A stretch of DNA of 64,000 bases from Paraescarpia echinospica (Eukaryota; Annelida; Polychaeta; Sabellida; Siboglinidae). Positions 12,230-22,889 of this stretch are shown in pieces. Where the stretch lies: the NCBI GenBank assembly GCA_020002185.1, contig CM034537.1:69526286-69590285 (forward strand), given 5' to 3'. The number at the start of each line of letters is the position of its first letter. The stretch's first letter is position 1. The position numbers and the translations under genes are program-made. The notes under the pieces are model-generated. The model had not been told where the DNA came from, made no database searches, and was given only the letters and a program-made list of their open reading frames with translations.

Positions 12230-12515
12230 TTTGGGTGTCGAAGTTGTAAGAGGTTGGAGTGTTAGTGAAGGAGAAAACATAGTACTTTGCTTACCAGGGG
12301 CCAATATAGAGCATATAACAGAAAGGGTAGAAAAAGTAGTCAGTAATGGGAAGAAGGGGGCAAACATATAGAAACTGCAAATGGATGGCAATCAATGCAC
12401 TAGTTGAGAAGATGTGTGAAGAAGACGTGGTGAGATTCATAGATTTATGACAATATTTTGTTGGGAGGGAAGATATATACATGAGAGATGGCCTCCATCT
12501 AAACTCCGAACTGTT
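12230..12515 (+). mobile_element. LINE fragment with SGNH-esterase-like domain
   Basis: Plus-strand frames read IVLCLPGANIEHITERVEKV, then MAINALVEKMCEEDVVRFID, then FVGREDIYMRDGLHLNS. Block order and the closing D-G-x-H-L motif match the SGNH/GDSL esterase-like domain encoded by some CR1-group LINEs. The central GTND block is missing and there are stops, so it is a deleted, inactive fragment. Confidence 0.6.
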
Positions 12516-12519
12516 GATA

Positions 12520-13180
12520 GCGATACAGGTGTCATTTATTTAAACTAGATGCGCAGGGGGATTCACACTTGAGATATGAGGTGCTGCCACCTGGTGATCA
12601 TCAGGTGTGGACACATTTACACTGGAGTTCTTTCGACCTACCGGAAGTGCATTACACTCAGTATAATAATCATAACAATGTTAGTTATTAGTGAATATTA
12701 GTCGTTATTACGTTTCCGTGTATGTTAATAGAACGACATTTGTCAATTACTGACACAGCTACCCGCCTCTTTTGTTGCCGCCTTCTCGATGATCCGCTTT
12801 GCAAAATCTTGACCAGCATTAATTATGTTTTGGTCGCGACCAAACTTTCGGCTGCGTGACTTCCCTGGCGACCCATGCCTTAAAGAAGGTGACTTGTGAT
12901 AAATGATGAAGTAAATGATGCAATGCATAGGCATAACTAAGATAAATTAGAAATTAGAACATTTATTAAATTTGCTGGCTGAACACGACGGCATCACCAA
13001 GCTACCGCCACGCATTGGCTTATTGACGTAGGAAGAAGACATCCAATTAAAATAGAACGCAGAAATGGCGGATGAAGTCATAAAGATCGTACCATTTCTA
13101 AAACATTTGAAAAATATTAGACCTACGTTAATTTACTTAATACTGGTGGTAATAAGGAGGCATGCATTCCGATAGATAAT
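12520..13180. other. Stretch without a recognised gene
   Basis: No supported exon or element. The sequence leads up to the putative LTR at 13182. Confidence 0.5.
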
Positions 13181-13181
13181 A

Positions 13182-13363
13182 TGTAACGTGGATACTCATT
13201 GTGGTATCTACTGTTAATGACCGCTCCCCTCCTCATGTAATTAAGTTCTGATCCCTGGGCCGAAGCGGGGAGTAGAAATACAGAGTTAAAATTGGAAAGC
13301 ACGTATTTGTGTGAGTTTCTGTATTAATCGATGTTTAGACACGACACAATTGAATATATTACA
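13182..13363 (+). mobile_element. Putative 5' LTR of a Ty3/Gypsy-like element
   Basis: The 182-bp segment begins TGTAACG and ends ATATTACA, so it has the TG...CA ends and the 5-bp inverted termini TGTAA/TTACA expected of an LTR. It is directly followed by TTGGCGACGAG, in the position of a primer-binding site, and then by gag-like sequence in the same orientation. No 3' LTR copy was seen near 14756 or later, so the element is incomplete. Confidence 0.55.
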
Positions 13364-14756
13364 TTGGCGACGAGTAAAACTGCAAATGAACACTCAGTTG
13401 AACAATAAAATAAAACGAGAATGGCTGGAAATCGCAAGTATTCCGATGTTTGATACAATAAGCGATCCGACCCAACTCGGAATAAAATGGACGCAGTAGC
13501 GTCGCAGTTTTGAACTGTACGTGACATACAGGACCAGAAGTCCAAGAGATGTTCTTCACGATGGAAGAGGTTGGTGGTGACGATGATTACGAACACGTAA
13601 TTACAACATTGACAAATTATTTCACGCCAAAGGCAGAAGTCAACATTCCTTTCGAAAGACACGTGTTCCGTCAAGCCAGACATTTAGACAAAAACGACAG
13701 ACCAGTTCGTAACAAGGCTAAAACAGCTGACGAAAACGTGAATTCGGATCCGAGGGAGACAACATGATACAATATCAACTTGTCGAATCGTGCAAGTCGC
13801 ATCGTTTGCGTCACAAACTATTGCGAGAGAGAGACCTGATATTACAAAAGGCTCAAGATATTGCTTGAGCCGAGGAAGCAGCAGATATACATGCCAGAAA
13901 AATGAGAAGGAAATGTGCAGACGCAGCAAGAAGTAAACAAAGTGTCACGCAGTGGTGGTTGCCATAGCAGCAGCAGCAACGGCAACGGTACTAAGAAAGG
14001 GACCAGATCAAAATATCAAAGTAGGTCGAAATGTGGATATCAACATTCTGCATCAAGTTATAGATGTGGGAAGCCAGATAATTTTGTCAGAGATCCTCAG
14101 TGCCTGTGATGTGCAAAACGAAACAGATGTGTGGAAGACGTACACATGGACAAGAAAAAAGCGGTAAACAATGTAGCACAAAACACCGAGAGTGACGACG
14201 AGTACATATTTAACATGAATAGACAGAAGAAGACGTACATAAGACAACCGAAAAAATTTTGTAAAGATAAATGAGAGAGAAGTTCATTGCATGATCGATA
14301 CGGGTGCGAGTACAAATATCATAAACGAAGACACGTACCAAGAAGTCGGTTGTCCAAAGCTATCCAGAAAGAAGACAAATATGTTGGGTGTCTCCCATAG
14401 TTGTTGTTCCAAAACCGTCGGGAGAGATCAGACAATGTGTCGATATGAGACAAACAAATTCATTAGTAGAACAAGAGCGACATCCAATTCTAACGGTGGA
14501 CGAAATCCTCGAGGACATGAACAATAGCACGGTATTCAGAAGGATCGAAAATGGGATACCACCAGATAGAGCTAAACGAGAAATCTCGTGAGATCACGAC
14601 GTTCACAAGTCACGTGGGACTATGGCGATACAAACGATTAATGTTTGGGAAATCTTCAGCACTAGAGATGTACCAACATGTCATACAGTATACGTTGCAA
14701 GGGTGTGAAGGAGTCAACAATATCTTTGATGATCGATTCAACGATACTGGCTAGAT
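13364..14756 (+). pseudogene. Ty3/Gypsy-like gag-pol remnant
   Basis: Broken plus-strand frames appear in gag-pol order. Gag has PMFDTISDPTQLG (about 13440), EEVGGDDDYEH and a CGKPDNFVRDPQC zinc-knuckle-like segment (about 14070-14104). A protease segment has IDTGASTNII (14294-14323). Reverse-transcriptase segments have VVVPKPSGEIRQCVDMR (about 14395) and GYHQIELNE (about 14554). Many stops and frameshifts interrupt it and the sequence ends before the catalytic YxDD region. The gag part is repeated at 19610-20205. It is a dead, 3'-truncated copy. Confidence 0.8.
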
Positions 14757-15510
14757 CAGGTAGAGAGTCTGAGCTTGTCTGCAAACGTGCATAGCCTGCT
14801 CAGTTGTGGATAAATAAAAAAATGATGTGTTTTGTTTTTGAAGTGGGAATATTTTACCCATCTCATACGGCTGACATTATAATTATTGATATTAAAAACT
14901 GTTGAATCGTTATGTAACTGTGTGGCAAGCACACATATATTCACTACATTTTTATTAAATTCACCTGTCACAGTATATAATAAGGCCACAATAATTACCC
15001 TCAGATTTAAAGTAACCTTATCTAATTAATCATCGCACATTTTATTGACCGTATGACAATATTATTGACATGTCAATTGTGGTCTAACCCCACATAAAAT
15101 AAATCATACAGTGGCACCACCTACCGGAATTTCCTGCGTAACTAATGTATACACGCAAAAACTAGTGAATTTTGTGTACATTTTGATCGATAAAAGATAC
15201 TAAATTTAATGTTTTGATCACGTGACACGTGCTTGTATTTAGAACAGGTGTAGCAAATATATAATGTGAAGTTTGGTGATTGTAGGTGACCGTTTTCAAG
15301 TTTCTTTGTGGTTCTGACCTAAACTGCTTAAGTACCGCCTGATCTTAGCCTGGCTACCGTCTCGTTAGACGTTACTCTTCGAACCGTCAATGTTTTGTTG
15401 ACATGATATTTACAGTATTGATCATCATTCTGCACGCAAAAATCAAGTCTAAGATGCTAATTGGTGGGAGTGATATGATAATGAGGCTAACGTGTTCGCG
15501 AGAAATTGCT
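14757..15510. other. AT-rich stretch without a recognised gene
   Basis: Nothing supported. It contains stops in all frames and no tandem repeats. Confidence 0.55.
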
Positions 15511-15515
15511 AGACC

Positions 15516-15547
15516 GCGCATGCGCAGCTAACGTTGCGAATGCGCAG
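15516..15547. promoter_or_regulatory. NRF1-like sites
   Basis: GCGCATGCGC at 15516-15525 is a perfect palindromic NRF1-type core, followed by GCGAATGCGCAG about 20 bp later. Such sites mark many animal CpG promoters. No first exon could be assigned, so the role is inferred only from the motif. Confidence 0.35.
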
Positions 15548-15644
15548 TGTGGCAGATGCGAGCATTATGGCAGTGCGAGGGATTTGGCACGACACCGCCA
15601 GCAGTTACTACCGCCAGAATAACACTGCTTGTGCGCATGCCGGT

Positions 15645-15850
15645 TGGCTCTCTACTTGCGCACAGGGGATTTGCTCTCTACTTGCTGGTATCCACTATCC
15701 AGGGCTGTGTTATCTACTTGCGCGTGTGAGGATCTTCTTTCTACTTGCGCATATTTGGTGGTCTATTCTTTAATGGGCGCGTACGGGATTCTGCTCTCTA
15801 CATGCACATTCGTGGGTTTGTTCTCTTCTTGCGCATATTGGCATGATCGT
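15645..15850 (+). repeat. Irregular repeats of a CTCTACTTGCGCA motif
   Basis: The motif TCT(C)TACTTGCGCA recurs about six times with variable spacing (for example 15650, 15674, 15712, 15738, 15797 and 15826). It looks like a degraded minisatellite. Confidence 0.5.
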
Positions 15851-15885
15851 TAGCTATCTTTTTTTCATATAAAGAAAACTAAGTT

Positions 15886-16350
15886 CTTATATAGCTCGAT
15901 ATCCAGGCCTTAGGACTGTCTAAAGCGATTTACACTTCCCTCCCTGGCATTGTCACCCCCCCCCCCCAATGGTGGCAGCTGCCCCCCCCCCCCAACAGTC
16001 GCACGCCAACTATCAGCTCTGTTGTGCGCTGGACAGGGCAATACTCGCCCGTTTTTGCCCCCCAATAAAAAAATCCTGGATACGCCGCTGCTCCCTGGCA
16101 TACTCGTCTTTTGAATACAGTCCTTTGTAGAAAGGATTTAGTCACGCTGCAATTAATGCGTGAAAACTTCATTCGCATAAATCCATTACTGTCTGTAACC
16201 TGCTACTCGTTTATATAGCTTAGTGTACTAAACCAACAAGAAGTGAACATGACTGTCAAAGCTTCGACACGGCAACAAGAGGATTCGAACACGGGCCTCT
16301 TCGATTAATTAAGAGTCCGATGCTCTGCCGCATACGCAAACGTGCCCCCA
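15886..16350 (-). mobile_element. tRNA-derived SINE, copy 2, split by an insertion
   Basis: Tail motifs (GATATCCAGGCCTTAGGACTG) are at 15898-15918 and the tRNA-like head with AGGATTCGAAC (minus-strand B-box) at about 16278-16330. A 140-bp insertion at 15951-16090 separates the two halves and is flanked by an 11-bp direct repeat. Confidence 0.8.
15951..16090 (-). mobile_element. Non-autonomous element inserted in the SINE
   Basis: CTCCCTGGCAT occurs on both sides (15940-15950 and 16091-16101), an 11-bp target-site duplication. On the minus strand the insert begins CAGCGGCGTATCCAGGATTT, a start shared by many short DNA-transposon derivatives, and contains two G-runs. No clear inverted repeat is visible at its other end, so the class is uncertain. 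Confidence 0.6.
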
Positions 16351-16622
16351 CACGCCGCAAATTTAACAATGCAAACACATCTATCATTTATTGTTTAATA
16401 GTATCACGTATTTAAATACATAACTGACGTTACACATATTAGGCAAAAGCTCAATTCACGTTATTAAATAACATGACCATTGGCGCCGTTCATTAATGAC
16501 GCGATAGAAACGATCAAAGAAGCTCGTGAATACTTAATTTCCTAATGAGGTATTCATTTTGGTATGGCAGTTCAATCAGCGATATGTCTTGTCAACTCTG
16601 TGTGAGTCGGATAAGCATTGAA

Positions 16623-16628
16623 TTTATT
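16623..16628 (-). terminator. Candidate poly(A) signal of the 17-33 kb gene
   Basis: AATAAA on the minus strand, about 425 nt past the stop codon at 17051. Another AATAAA lies at 16387-16392. Which, if either, is used cannot be told from sequence. Confidence 0.3.
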
Positions 16629-17050
16629 ATTAGTAGGCCTACGTATTATTATTATTACTACTGCGTATATAATAGTCCCACTTTATATGTTATGACACGA
16701 TAAGCAGTCGTCATTGTAGCGTAGTAGATGGTTTGAATTGATGTGCTGAACGACTCATTGATGATAAGACGAGACAATCAGCAATTTCAGTTATCGTCTG
16801 ATGTTTGTAACGATTGGTTTTGCACAAAAGCGACGTAGATTTCCCTGAGAGGTGGGTTATACATGAGATAACGATGGCCGTTTTCCTAAAGCGTCCCCGC
16901 CCTTGCAGTAGCAGCCACGCCGTAGTCACTGTCATCACTGCGTCGTCAGCGCCATTGGCGACACACAAAACAACACCGCACGTTGACGTCACGAACGCAA
17001 ATGGGAGAGAAAGTCTTGTCAAGCTGCCTGGCGTCGAATGTTTCGTCCAC

Positions 17051-18505
17051 TCAAGACGACGTTTTGCCGCGCTTCTTGCGCGCGTGGCGCGTATGGCGGT
17101 TCAGCCGATACTTGACGACATCACATTGGGTAGGCGCCGACAGCGAGTCTCGCTTCTGCGAGAAGTAACTCTTACCAGGGACGATGGACGACCGTCCCTT
17201 GGGTCGATGTCGCTGCCGCGCGCTGACTACTTTGTTGTGCAGTGCCTCGGCCTGCTGGCCGGAGCTGATTGGGGTGGCCGTCGTTCGTAGCCCGACGATT
17301 GACAGTCGCAAGGGTGACGAGTTTGCGGGTGACCACTCGGCGTTCTGCGAGTGCGATCGTAGAGAGCAGGTGATGTCTAGTCGGGCGAGGTCCTTCTCGA
17401 GTCTCGCCCCGCCCGTGGCTGGCGTGGCGGCCGTCCGCTTAGTCGACACGGACCGCGGCGCCTGCTGGCCGCGGTTGAATGTTACGCCGACTGACTTGGA
17501 GCGACAGGCGTTGCCATTCGCCGGGCCGCGGATCGAGCGAAGTGGCAGCGGTTGTTGCCTGATGGAAGATACGCTGGATAGCGGACGAGGTTTTGTTTTC
17601 TTGCCGCCTCCACCGCTGCTGTCGTCGTCGGCGCGCGGGTCCCGTCGACTGTGGACGTTGTAGACGTTCTCGGCGCAGTGGCCGTCGCAGCCGACCTCGC
17701 GACACAACAGACAGGCCCCGGCGGGCAACGCCTGCTTAGCCGGGCAGTCGCCGACGCAGGCCGCCTGAAGACAATCAGCGCAACATGTCAGCTTGCCCGA
17801 CGCGACGCTCGGCGCTCGACTCGTGGGCGTGCCGCCGCCTTGTGTCCGGCGACTGGGACCGCCGCTGCGGCACCGAGCCTTCGTTTCTTCCACCTCAGTC
17901 GTGCGTCGCTGCAAGCGCTCAATGTGCTGCAGTCGGTCGAGCCAGCCCGCCGTCTCCCGGTCCACAGGCCGCTTCACCGAAGTTCGCCAGTTGAGGTCGT
18001 TCGCCTCCAACGACACGAGGTCGACGGTCGTTTCTCCGAACGTCAGCGGGTCCTGGTAGACGTAGGTCGGGGCCGGGTCGGCAACCCTCGCGTCGAAGTC
18101 GTACTTGCGGCGGTCGCCCCTCGGCAACGGCGGCACGTCGAACGCGTCGAGCTTCTCCGGACGCAGTTGCAGCTGCGGCATCTTGTTGAGTTGGACGTCC
18201 TCCAACGTCGGCTCTGGAGCTCTTTCGTCCTCTGGGTCGTCCTCGCTGTCGCTCTCCCCGCTACTGCTATTGCTGCCGCTTAGCTCGCCCGTCAGGCTGG
18301 CCACGTCAACTACCTCGTCGGTCCCCAATTCGCCCTTCACTTCGGCCATCGCAGCATCGCACGGAACAACCTCGGTGTCGCACGGAGCAGCATCGTTGTC
18401 GTACGGAGCATCCTCGCTGTCGACAGCGAGATCCGTGTCGCCGCTGTCGCTGTCGTCGGGGTCGTCGACCCGTGCCACCGACACAGGGCGACTCCCGTAC
18501 ACCGA
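17051..18505 (-). CDS. Large terminal exon of an uncharacterised protein gene
   Basis: This is a GC-rich open frame of 484 codons ending in TGA at 17051-17053. Its 5' edge is an acceptor, ttgcag, ending at 18506; there is no ATG at that point (first in-frame ATG at 18349), so it is read as an exon joined to 19277-19067 across a 561-bp AT-rich intron in phase 0. The protein part starts with an acidic Asp/Glu/Ser region (to about residue 100). A conserved-looking block follows, with MPQLQLRPEKLDAFDVPPLP, YVYQDPLTFGETTVDL and NDLNWRTSVKRPVDRE. Next come two copies of C-x2-C-x4-C-x3-C (CADCLQAACVGDC and CLLCREVGCDGHC), possibly metal-binding. The Arg/Ser-rich tail ends in RKKRGKTSS. No signal peptide or membrane segment is visible. 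I do not recognise the family. Confidence 0.8.
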   Translation of the reverse strand, partial: SVYGSRPVSVARVDDPDDSDSGDTDLAVDSEDAPYDNDAAPCDTEVVPCDAAMAEVKGELGTDEVVDVASLTGELSGSNSSSGESDSEDDPEDERAPEPTLEDVQLNKMPQLQLRPEKLDAFDVPPLPRGDRRKYDFDARVADPAPTYVYQDPLTFGETTVDLVSLEANDLNWRTSVKRPVDRETAGWLDRLQHIERLQRRTTEVEETKARCRSGGPSRRTQGGGTPTSRAPSVASGKLTCCADCLQAACVGDCPAKQALPAGACLLCREVGCDGHCAENVYNVHSRRDPRADDDSSGGGGKKTKPRPLSSVSSIRQQPLPLRSIRGPANGNACRSKSVGVTFNRGQQAPRSVSTKRTAATPATGGARLEKDLARLDITCSLRSHSQNAEWSPANSSPLRLSIVGLRTTATPISSGQQAEALHNKVVSARQRHRPKGRSSIVPGKSYFSQKRDSLSAPTQCDVVKYRLNRHTRHARKKRGKTSS

Positions 18506-19066
18506 CTGCAACCGACAAGAGTAATTTTACTTGTTCTGTTTATACCAAAAGCATAACGACAAATATCACTTGCTTCCAATAACGCCTTAGAACAGAGTGC
18601 GCTCGCTATAAAAAAGATGTTTGGAAACTGTTCCTTAAGTGTTATGTAATGCGTGCATTGTACTAAAATATTAACATGTGTAATGGAGTTTTATTTAATA
18701 CAGGTGTATTGTTTTGTAAATACCCATGATTCTCTTTGTAGAGATGTGTAGTGTTTGAATAAAGTTGATTTTATTTGACACCGATGTTGAATTTCCAGAA
18801 TGTGGATTTCAGAATTGTTCTTTTCGGCGGAAGTTCCTAACTATTATTCTGGGTTTTTTCCGATACATTCATCAAAACTAAATAAAAATGAACACAACAA
18901 TGATGGAAGTACATAGTTTGGCACGAGGTTGGACCTTTTAAAAGATATATATATTGTTATCTTGGCTATGAGACTATGTTGCATGTCTGATAAATGGAAA
19001 TGCAATATATATGTCAAGAGCAAAACAACCCAACGTAGCAAACGCAAACGATCGGGACTACAGCAC
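18506..19066 (-). other. Predicted 561-bp intron
   Basis: The sequence between the two 3'-most exons is AT-rich, starts GTGCTG and ends TTGCAG on the minus strand, and has stops in all minus frames. The sharp change in GC content at both edges supports the exon limits. Confidence 0.55.
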
Positions 19067-19277
19067 CTGTGGTTGCACGCCGTCCGATAACTTGTACAGC
19101 ACGATCGGCGTCAATGAGTCGAAACTGTGCGGACGGTTACTTGTGCACCTGTTATTGTTTCTGTTGCCCCCTTCCGCCGGCGCCGCTGTAGCGCTGCTGT
19201 GCGTTGCCGGACATGACACCGGTCTCGTGATTTGTGGCGACGTCACTTCCGGCGAGTCCGACCCTCTATGCATTTGC
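19067..19277 (-). CDS. Internal exon of the uncharacterised protein gene
   Basis: A 211-bp GC-rich open block sits on the minus strand. It has an acceptor (tacttatag) before 19277 and a donor (CAG|gtgctg) after 19067; the frame hits a TAG three codons past the donor. It starts with one base completing a codon and ends on a codon boundary. That fits the phase-0 start of the 18505-17051 exon downstream and the two-base overhang of the 21340-21212 exon upstream. It encodes 70 residues, Ser/Pro/Asn-rich, including SPEVTSPQITRPVSCP and LTPIVLYKLSDGVQPQ. Third codon positions are GC-rich, as in the terminal exon. The overlapping plus-strand frame (19011-19283) is taken as its shadow. Confidence 0.55.
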
Positions 19278-19609
19278 CTATAAGTACAAACACGACATTG
19301 CGATCAGTCAATACCGGTGCATAAGAATAAATGAAATGCTTTTTTTCACCAAGACTGAACAAAGTCAATTAAATGGAGGATATTTTGCGTTTCCGAGTAA
19401 GAGGATGTTTTTTTGTTTCTCAAATGGTACTCTTGGAATATCCGGAGGTTATAATAACAACAATAATAATCGTCATTGTTTCATACTGCTCACTACAGAT
19501 GTATCATAGGCAACACATATAATTACACTATGGAACAAATGAAATAAAACAAATTACTTATATTCCTTTTTCATGTGCGAAATTGTAAGTGAATCATAAT
19601 TCATGCAAA

Positions 19610-20205
19610 AGAAGTCCAAGAGATGTTCTTCACGATGGAAGAGGTTGGTGGTGACGATGATTATGAACATGCTTTAACAACATTGACAAATTATTTCACG
19701 CCAAAAGTCAACATTCCTTTCGAAAGACACGTGTTCCGTCAAGCCAGACAGGTAAACAAAAACGACAGACCAGTTCGTAACAAAACGAAAACATGTTAAT
19801 TCGGATCCGAGGGAGACAACATGATACAAGATCAACTTGTCGAATCGTGCAAATCGCATCGTTTGCGTCACAAACTATTGCGAGAGAGAGACCTGACGTT
19901 ACAAAAGGCTCAAGATATTGCTTGAGCCGAGGAAGCAGAAGATATACATGCCAGAAAAATGGAGAAGGGAAATGTGCAGACGCAGCAAGAAGTAAACAAA
20001 GTGTCATGCAGTGGTGGTTGTCATAGCAGCAGCAGCAACGGCAACGGTACTAAGAAAGGGACCAGATCATAATATCAAAGCAGGTCGAAATGTGGATATC
20101 AACATTCTGCGTCAGGTTACTGAGGTGGGAAGCCAGATCATTTTGTCAGAGATCCTCAGTGCCCGGCAAAGAATGAAATATGTAGAAAATGCAATATGAA
20201 AGGAC
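19610..20205 (+). pseudogene. Ty3/Gypsy gag fragment, second copy
   Basis: This matches 13536-14105 almost base for base. It extends a little further, reading CPAKNEICRKCNMKGHHH, a second zinc-knuckle (C-x2-C-x4-H) that the other copy lacks. Stops and small deletions kill the frame. It lies in an intron of the minus-strand gene. Confidence 0.85.
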
Positions 20206-21205
20206 ATCATCATTATATAATAACTAACTGATTAACAAAATGTTAAACAATGTGTGATGCAAATGTGTTACTAATATATTGATGTTAAATAAATTGATAA
20301 TACAGATATATCAAAGGTGCACCGCAAAATAACATAGACATTCAAATCAGAAAGCGCAGAAACTGTTATCTGTTTACTACTTATACAGAAGTAGTCGCTG
20401 ATCCTTTTTTGAACATACGAATAGACGTACAGTACAGTGTGTTGTATATGCTTATTTGTAATAAAAGTATTCCAGATTTTACGACCAACATAGGCCAAAG
20501 GTAATTGGCTGCAATTGGGTTAGCATGTAGTTGTATCATGGATAGTTTATGTTTACTCTGTTTTCGTCTATAACTGACATTTAATCTAATACTCTAGGTT
20601 TGTGGTTATCAGTTTGATGAACGTTAACATTCGTATTATCACGTAAGTAAACATTTATATTATCACATCCTAGTACGAAGGAGTAAACAGTAACTTCATA
20701 ACGATTAGTAGCACGTACGTTACACTCTAAAGTCACCGTGAACCTTTCGAAAATGACTATTGCTTATATCAGTTCCCTTACAAAAGATAGCATGGTCTTT
20801 ATTATTAAAGTAATATTATATAGTTCTTGTCTTAAACAAATAATTCCGATACTTCTGCATAGTAGTATCCCAGCGGTATGGTAGCTGTATTAGCTTCTAG
20901 AGCAACACACACACGCCGTATTTAGGAGTGTAGAGCCCCCGGGGAAGTGTGGAGGTCACAGGTGTGTAACTGGAGGTGACCAGGGAGTGCAGTCCCAAAA
21001 TGTCTGCCGATACAGAATAGACATTCAACTGTACAAGAGTATGACGCACGACTGAGACAAGAAAAAGGAAAAAAGGAAGCCATGATAAAACACTTTTTGT
21101 GAAGGCCCCATAAAATAATTTGTGGAAGCCCCTGAGCAGCTGCCCCGTCTCTCGAGCCCTAAATCCCGCAGTGGCACAAAATATTCGGTCTGTCGAGGAA
21201 GTAAC
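20206..21205. other. Intronic stretch without a recognised gene
   Basis: No exon is supported. At 20935-21180 a patch with G/C-runs ('gagcccccggggaagtgtgg', 'tgaaggccccataaa') looks like an old short DNA-transposon derivative, but no terminal repeats could be paired. Confidence 0.4.
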
Positions 21206-21211
21206 ATTTAC

Positions 21212-21340
21212 CTCTTCATTTGTCCTCCAGAAGTCGCCGTTGTCGCCAGGCGCCCGGTCGACGCGCCCTTAGCGGATAGTTGACTAATTGGACTGCTCAC
21301 CAGCTCTCTAAGTACGGCCGATCCCGTGCTAGCGGGGCGA
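21212..21340 (-). CDS. Internal exon of the uncharacterised protein gene
   Basis: A 129-bp GC-rich block in AT-rich surroundings has a strong acceptor (gatactacttccag, ending at 21341) and a strong donor (AAGAG|gtaaat at 21211). The only frame open throughout needs one base from the preceding exon and leaves two bases, phases that match both neighbouring exons in the model. It encodes 42 full codons, Ser/Ala/Thr-rich, with SAVLRELVSSPISQLSAKG. Confidence 0.55.
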
Positions 21341-21494
21341 CTGGAAGTAGTATCACACATAATTGTTGTACATTTCAATCAAATGTAATTTTTTTAAATA
21401 ATAGTTACAGATGGACGTAAATATATAAGAATTGTAAGTTTGTGTCTGACTGCATTCTAGCATTGGTTTCAAAGAGATAAGGCCACGCCGATGT

Positions 21495-22105
21495 TTAACG
21501 AGATTTAACAAGATTGCCGTCCAGAGCTATAAGCTCCAGACGGCATGAGGACAAGGAAGCCTTTGGCGTATCGAGAGTATCGATAATTTGTTCCAGTCAT
21601 TTATTGTCCTCTGAGAGAATGGGCACTTTGTCCAACCTACAGTGTTCCTTGACTAATGCTGCATTGTGCCCTCTGGTTATACTGCCTTCTTTCAGTTTGA
21701 CGAAAATATTTCTATCAATATCCTCATAGCCATTCAATATTTAAAAAAACTTCTATTTGGTCTCCTCTTAGTCTCCTAGTCTCTAGTATTGTCAACCCAC
21801 ATTCTTATGGGCGTCTTTCCTAACCAATATCTTTCAGTTCAGCTTAGTTGTTCTTCGTTGCACTCTTTCTAGCGTGTCTATGTCCCTCTTACAATATGGC
21901 CTACAACTAATGCTTTGTACAGTGGTACAATTAGCTGTTTCTCCTTATATGTTATATTTATACTAATTAGCCCTAGTATTTGGTTACCCTTTGAAGCAGT
22001 AATTCCACAATGCTCCGAAACGTACATGTCAGCACTAACTGTTACTCCTAAGTCTAGTCCATCAGGACAAAACATAGTCACGCATAACACGTTTCCCAAT
22101 TAACC
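21495..22105 (-). mobile_element. CR1-like LINE 3' part
   Basis: The minus strand reads LDLGVTVSADMYVSEHCGIT, KGNQILGLISINITYKEKQL, then (after stops) the ETKRRPNR, ECSISQGTL and RGQ blocks, and ends with the tail 'cttgttaaatctcgttaaac'. The 3' 270 bp are the reverse complement of the matching part of the copy at 63660-64000. Stops and frameshifts show it is inactive. Confidence 0.8.
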
Positions 22106-22379
22106 GAACTCGAAGGACAAGTACTCATAACCTACCATAATTGTTCATGATATTATAAGTGATTAAGCTTTTATGTTTTATTTAATGTATTACTGATGTT
22201 TATCCATTAATCTAGTCAAAATACTATGCCATGCCCTAATGTGTAACTTTACTTATTTATTTCTTTGGTACCAACCTATTTCATTTATACAAACACAACA
22301 AAAACATATATTCATGTATATCCTATTCACTTTGTTCCATATGAATGTGCTGTTTTAATATTATGCTGTAGTTTTATGG

Positions 22380-22535
22380 AATAATGAACCTGGCTGTTAT
22401 AATGATGATTACCCAGGTGGTCCTCGACATAATCCTCTTTGGGTTTCCAAAGGATCTCCTCGGTTGCAGTATGTGTTTATTGTAATCCATTGTAAATATA
22501 TTTATAAAGAAATTTGTTCTATTCTATTCTAAGTA
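22380..22535 (+). mobile_element. Possible LINE 3' UTR with (TTCTA)n tail
   Basis: The sequence ends 'aaatttgttctattctattc', a pentanucleotide tail typical of some CR1-group LINE ends. No coding part precedes it. Confidence 0.3.
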
Positions 22536-22603
22536 GACATTGAGAATTGACGGATCCAGCAACTGACATCACGATAAAAATACGCTGTCTGACTGTCTAC
22601 CTG

Positions 22604-22620
22604 CGCCTGCGCATTAGTGC
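22604..22620 (+). promoter_or_regulatory. NRF1-like GC-rich site
   Basis: TGCGCCTGCGCATT followed by a GC-richer block to 22760 resembles the NRF1-type sequence at 15516. No transcript start can be assigned. Confidence 0.25.
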
Positions 22621-22889
22621 TTCTTCTCGTTCGTGTTCATATGGCAGCCATCGCTTGTCGGTGAACGCTTGCAGACAAGCCGCGAACTGACGCCTGTACC
22701 TGGAAGTCTCCACGTCGGGCCTGTACAGCTTCTGAAGCAGTGATAACACACTACTACATTTACGTGGTATGAAGCGGGGCGGACGGTGCTTTTGTGTATA
22801 TTAACAGTTGTGAATGTTATTTAATTAATGATTTAATGTTGACAGACGAATAGCCTTAGCATCAGCAGCCTTTGGTAAATTCAGAGATC

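Noticed and set aside
17184..18524. Several plus-strand frames across the GC-rich block
   Set aside because: They are antisense shadows of the 484-codon minus exon, caused by high GC content.
19011..19283. 90-codon plus-strand frame with a hydrophobic segment
   Set aside because: It overlaps the minus-strand exon 19277-19067, whose splice edges and phases fit a gene model; the plus frame has no such support.
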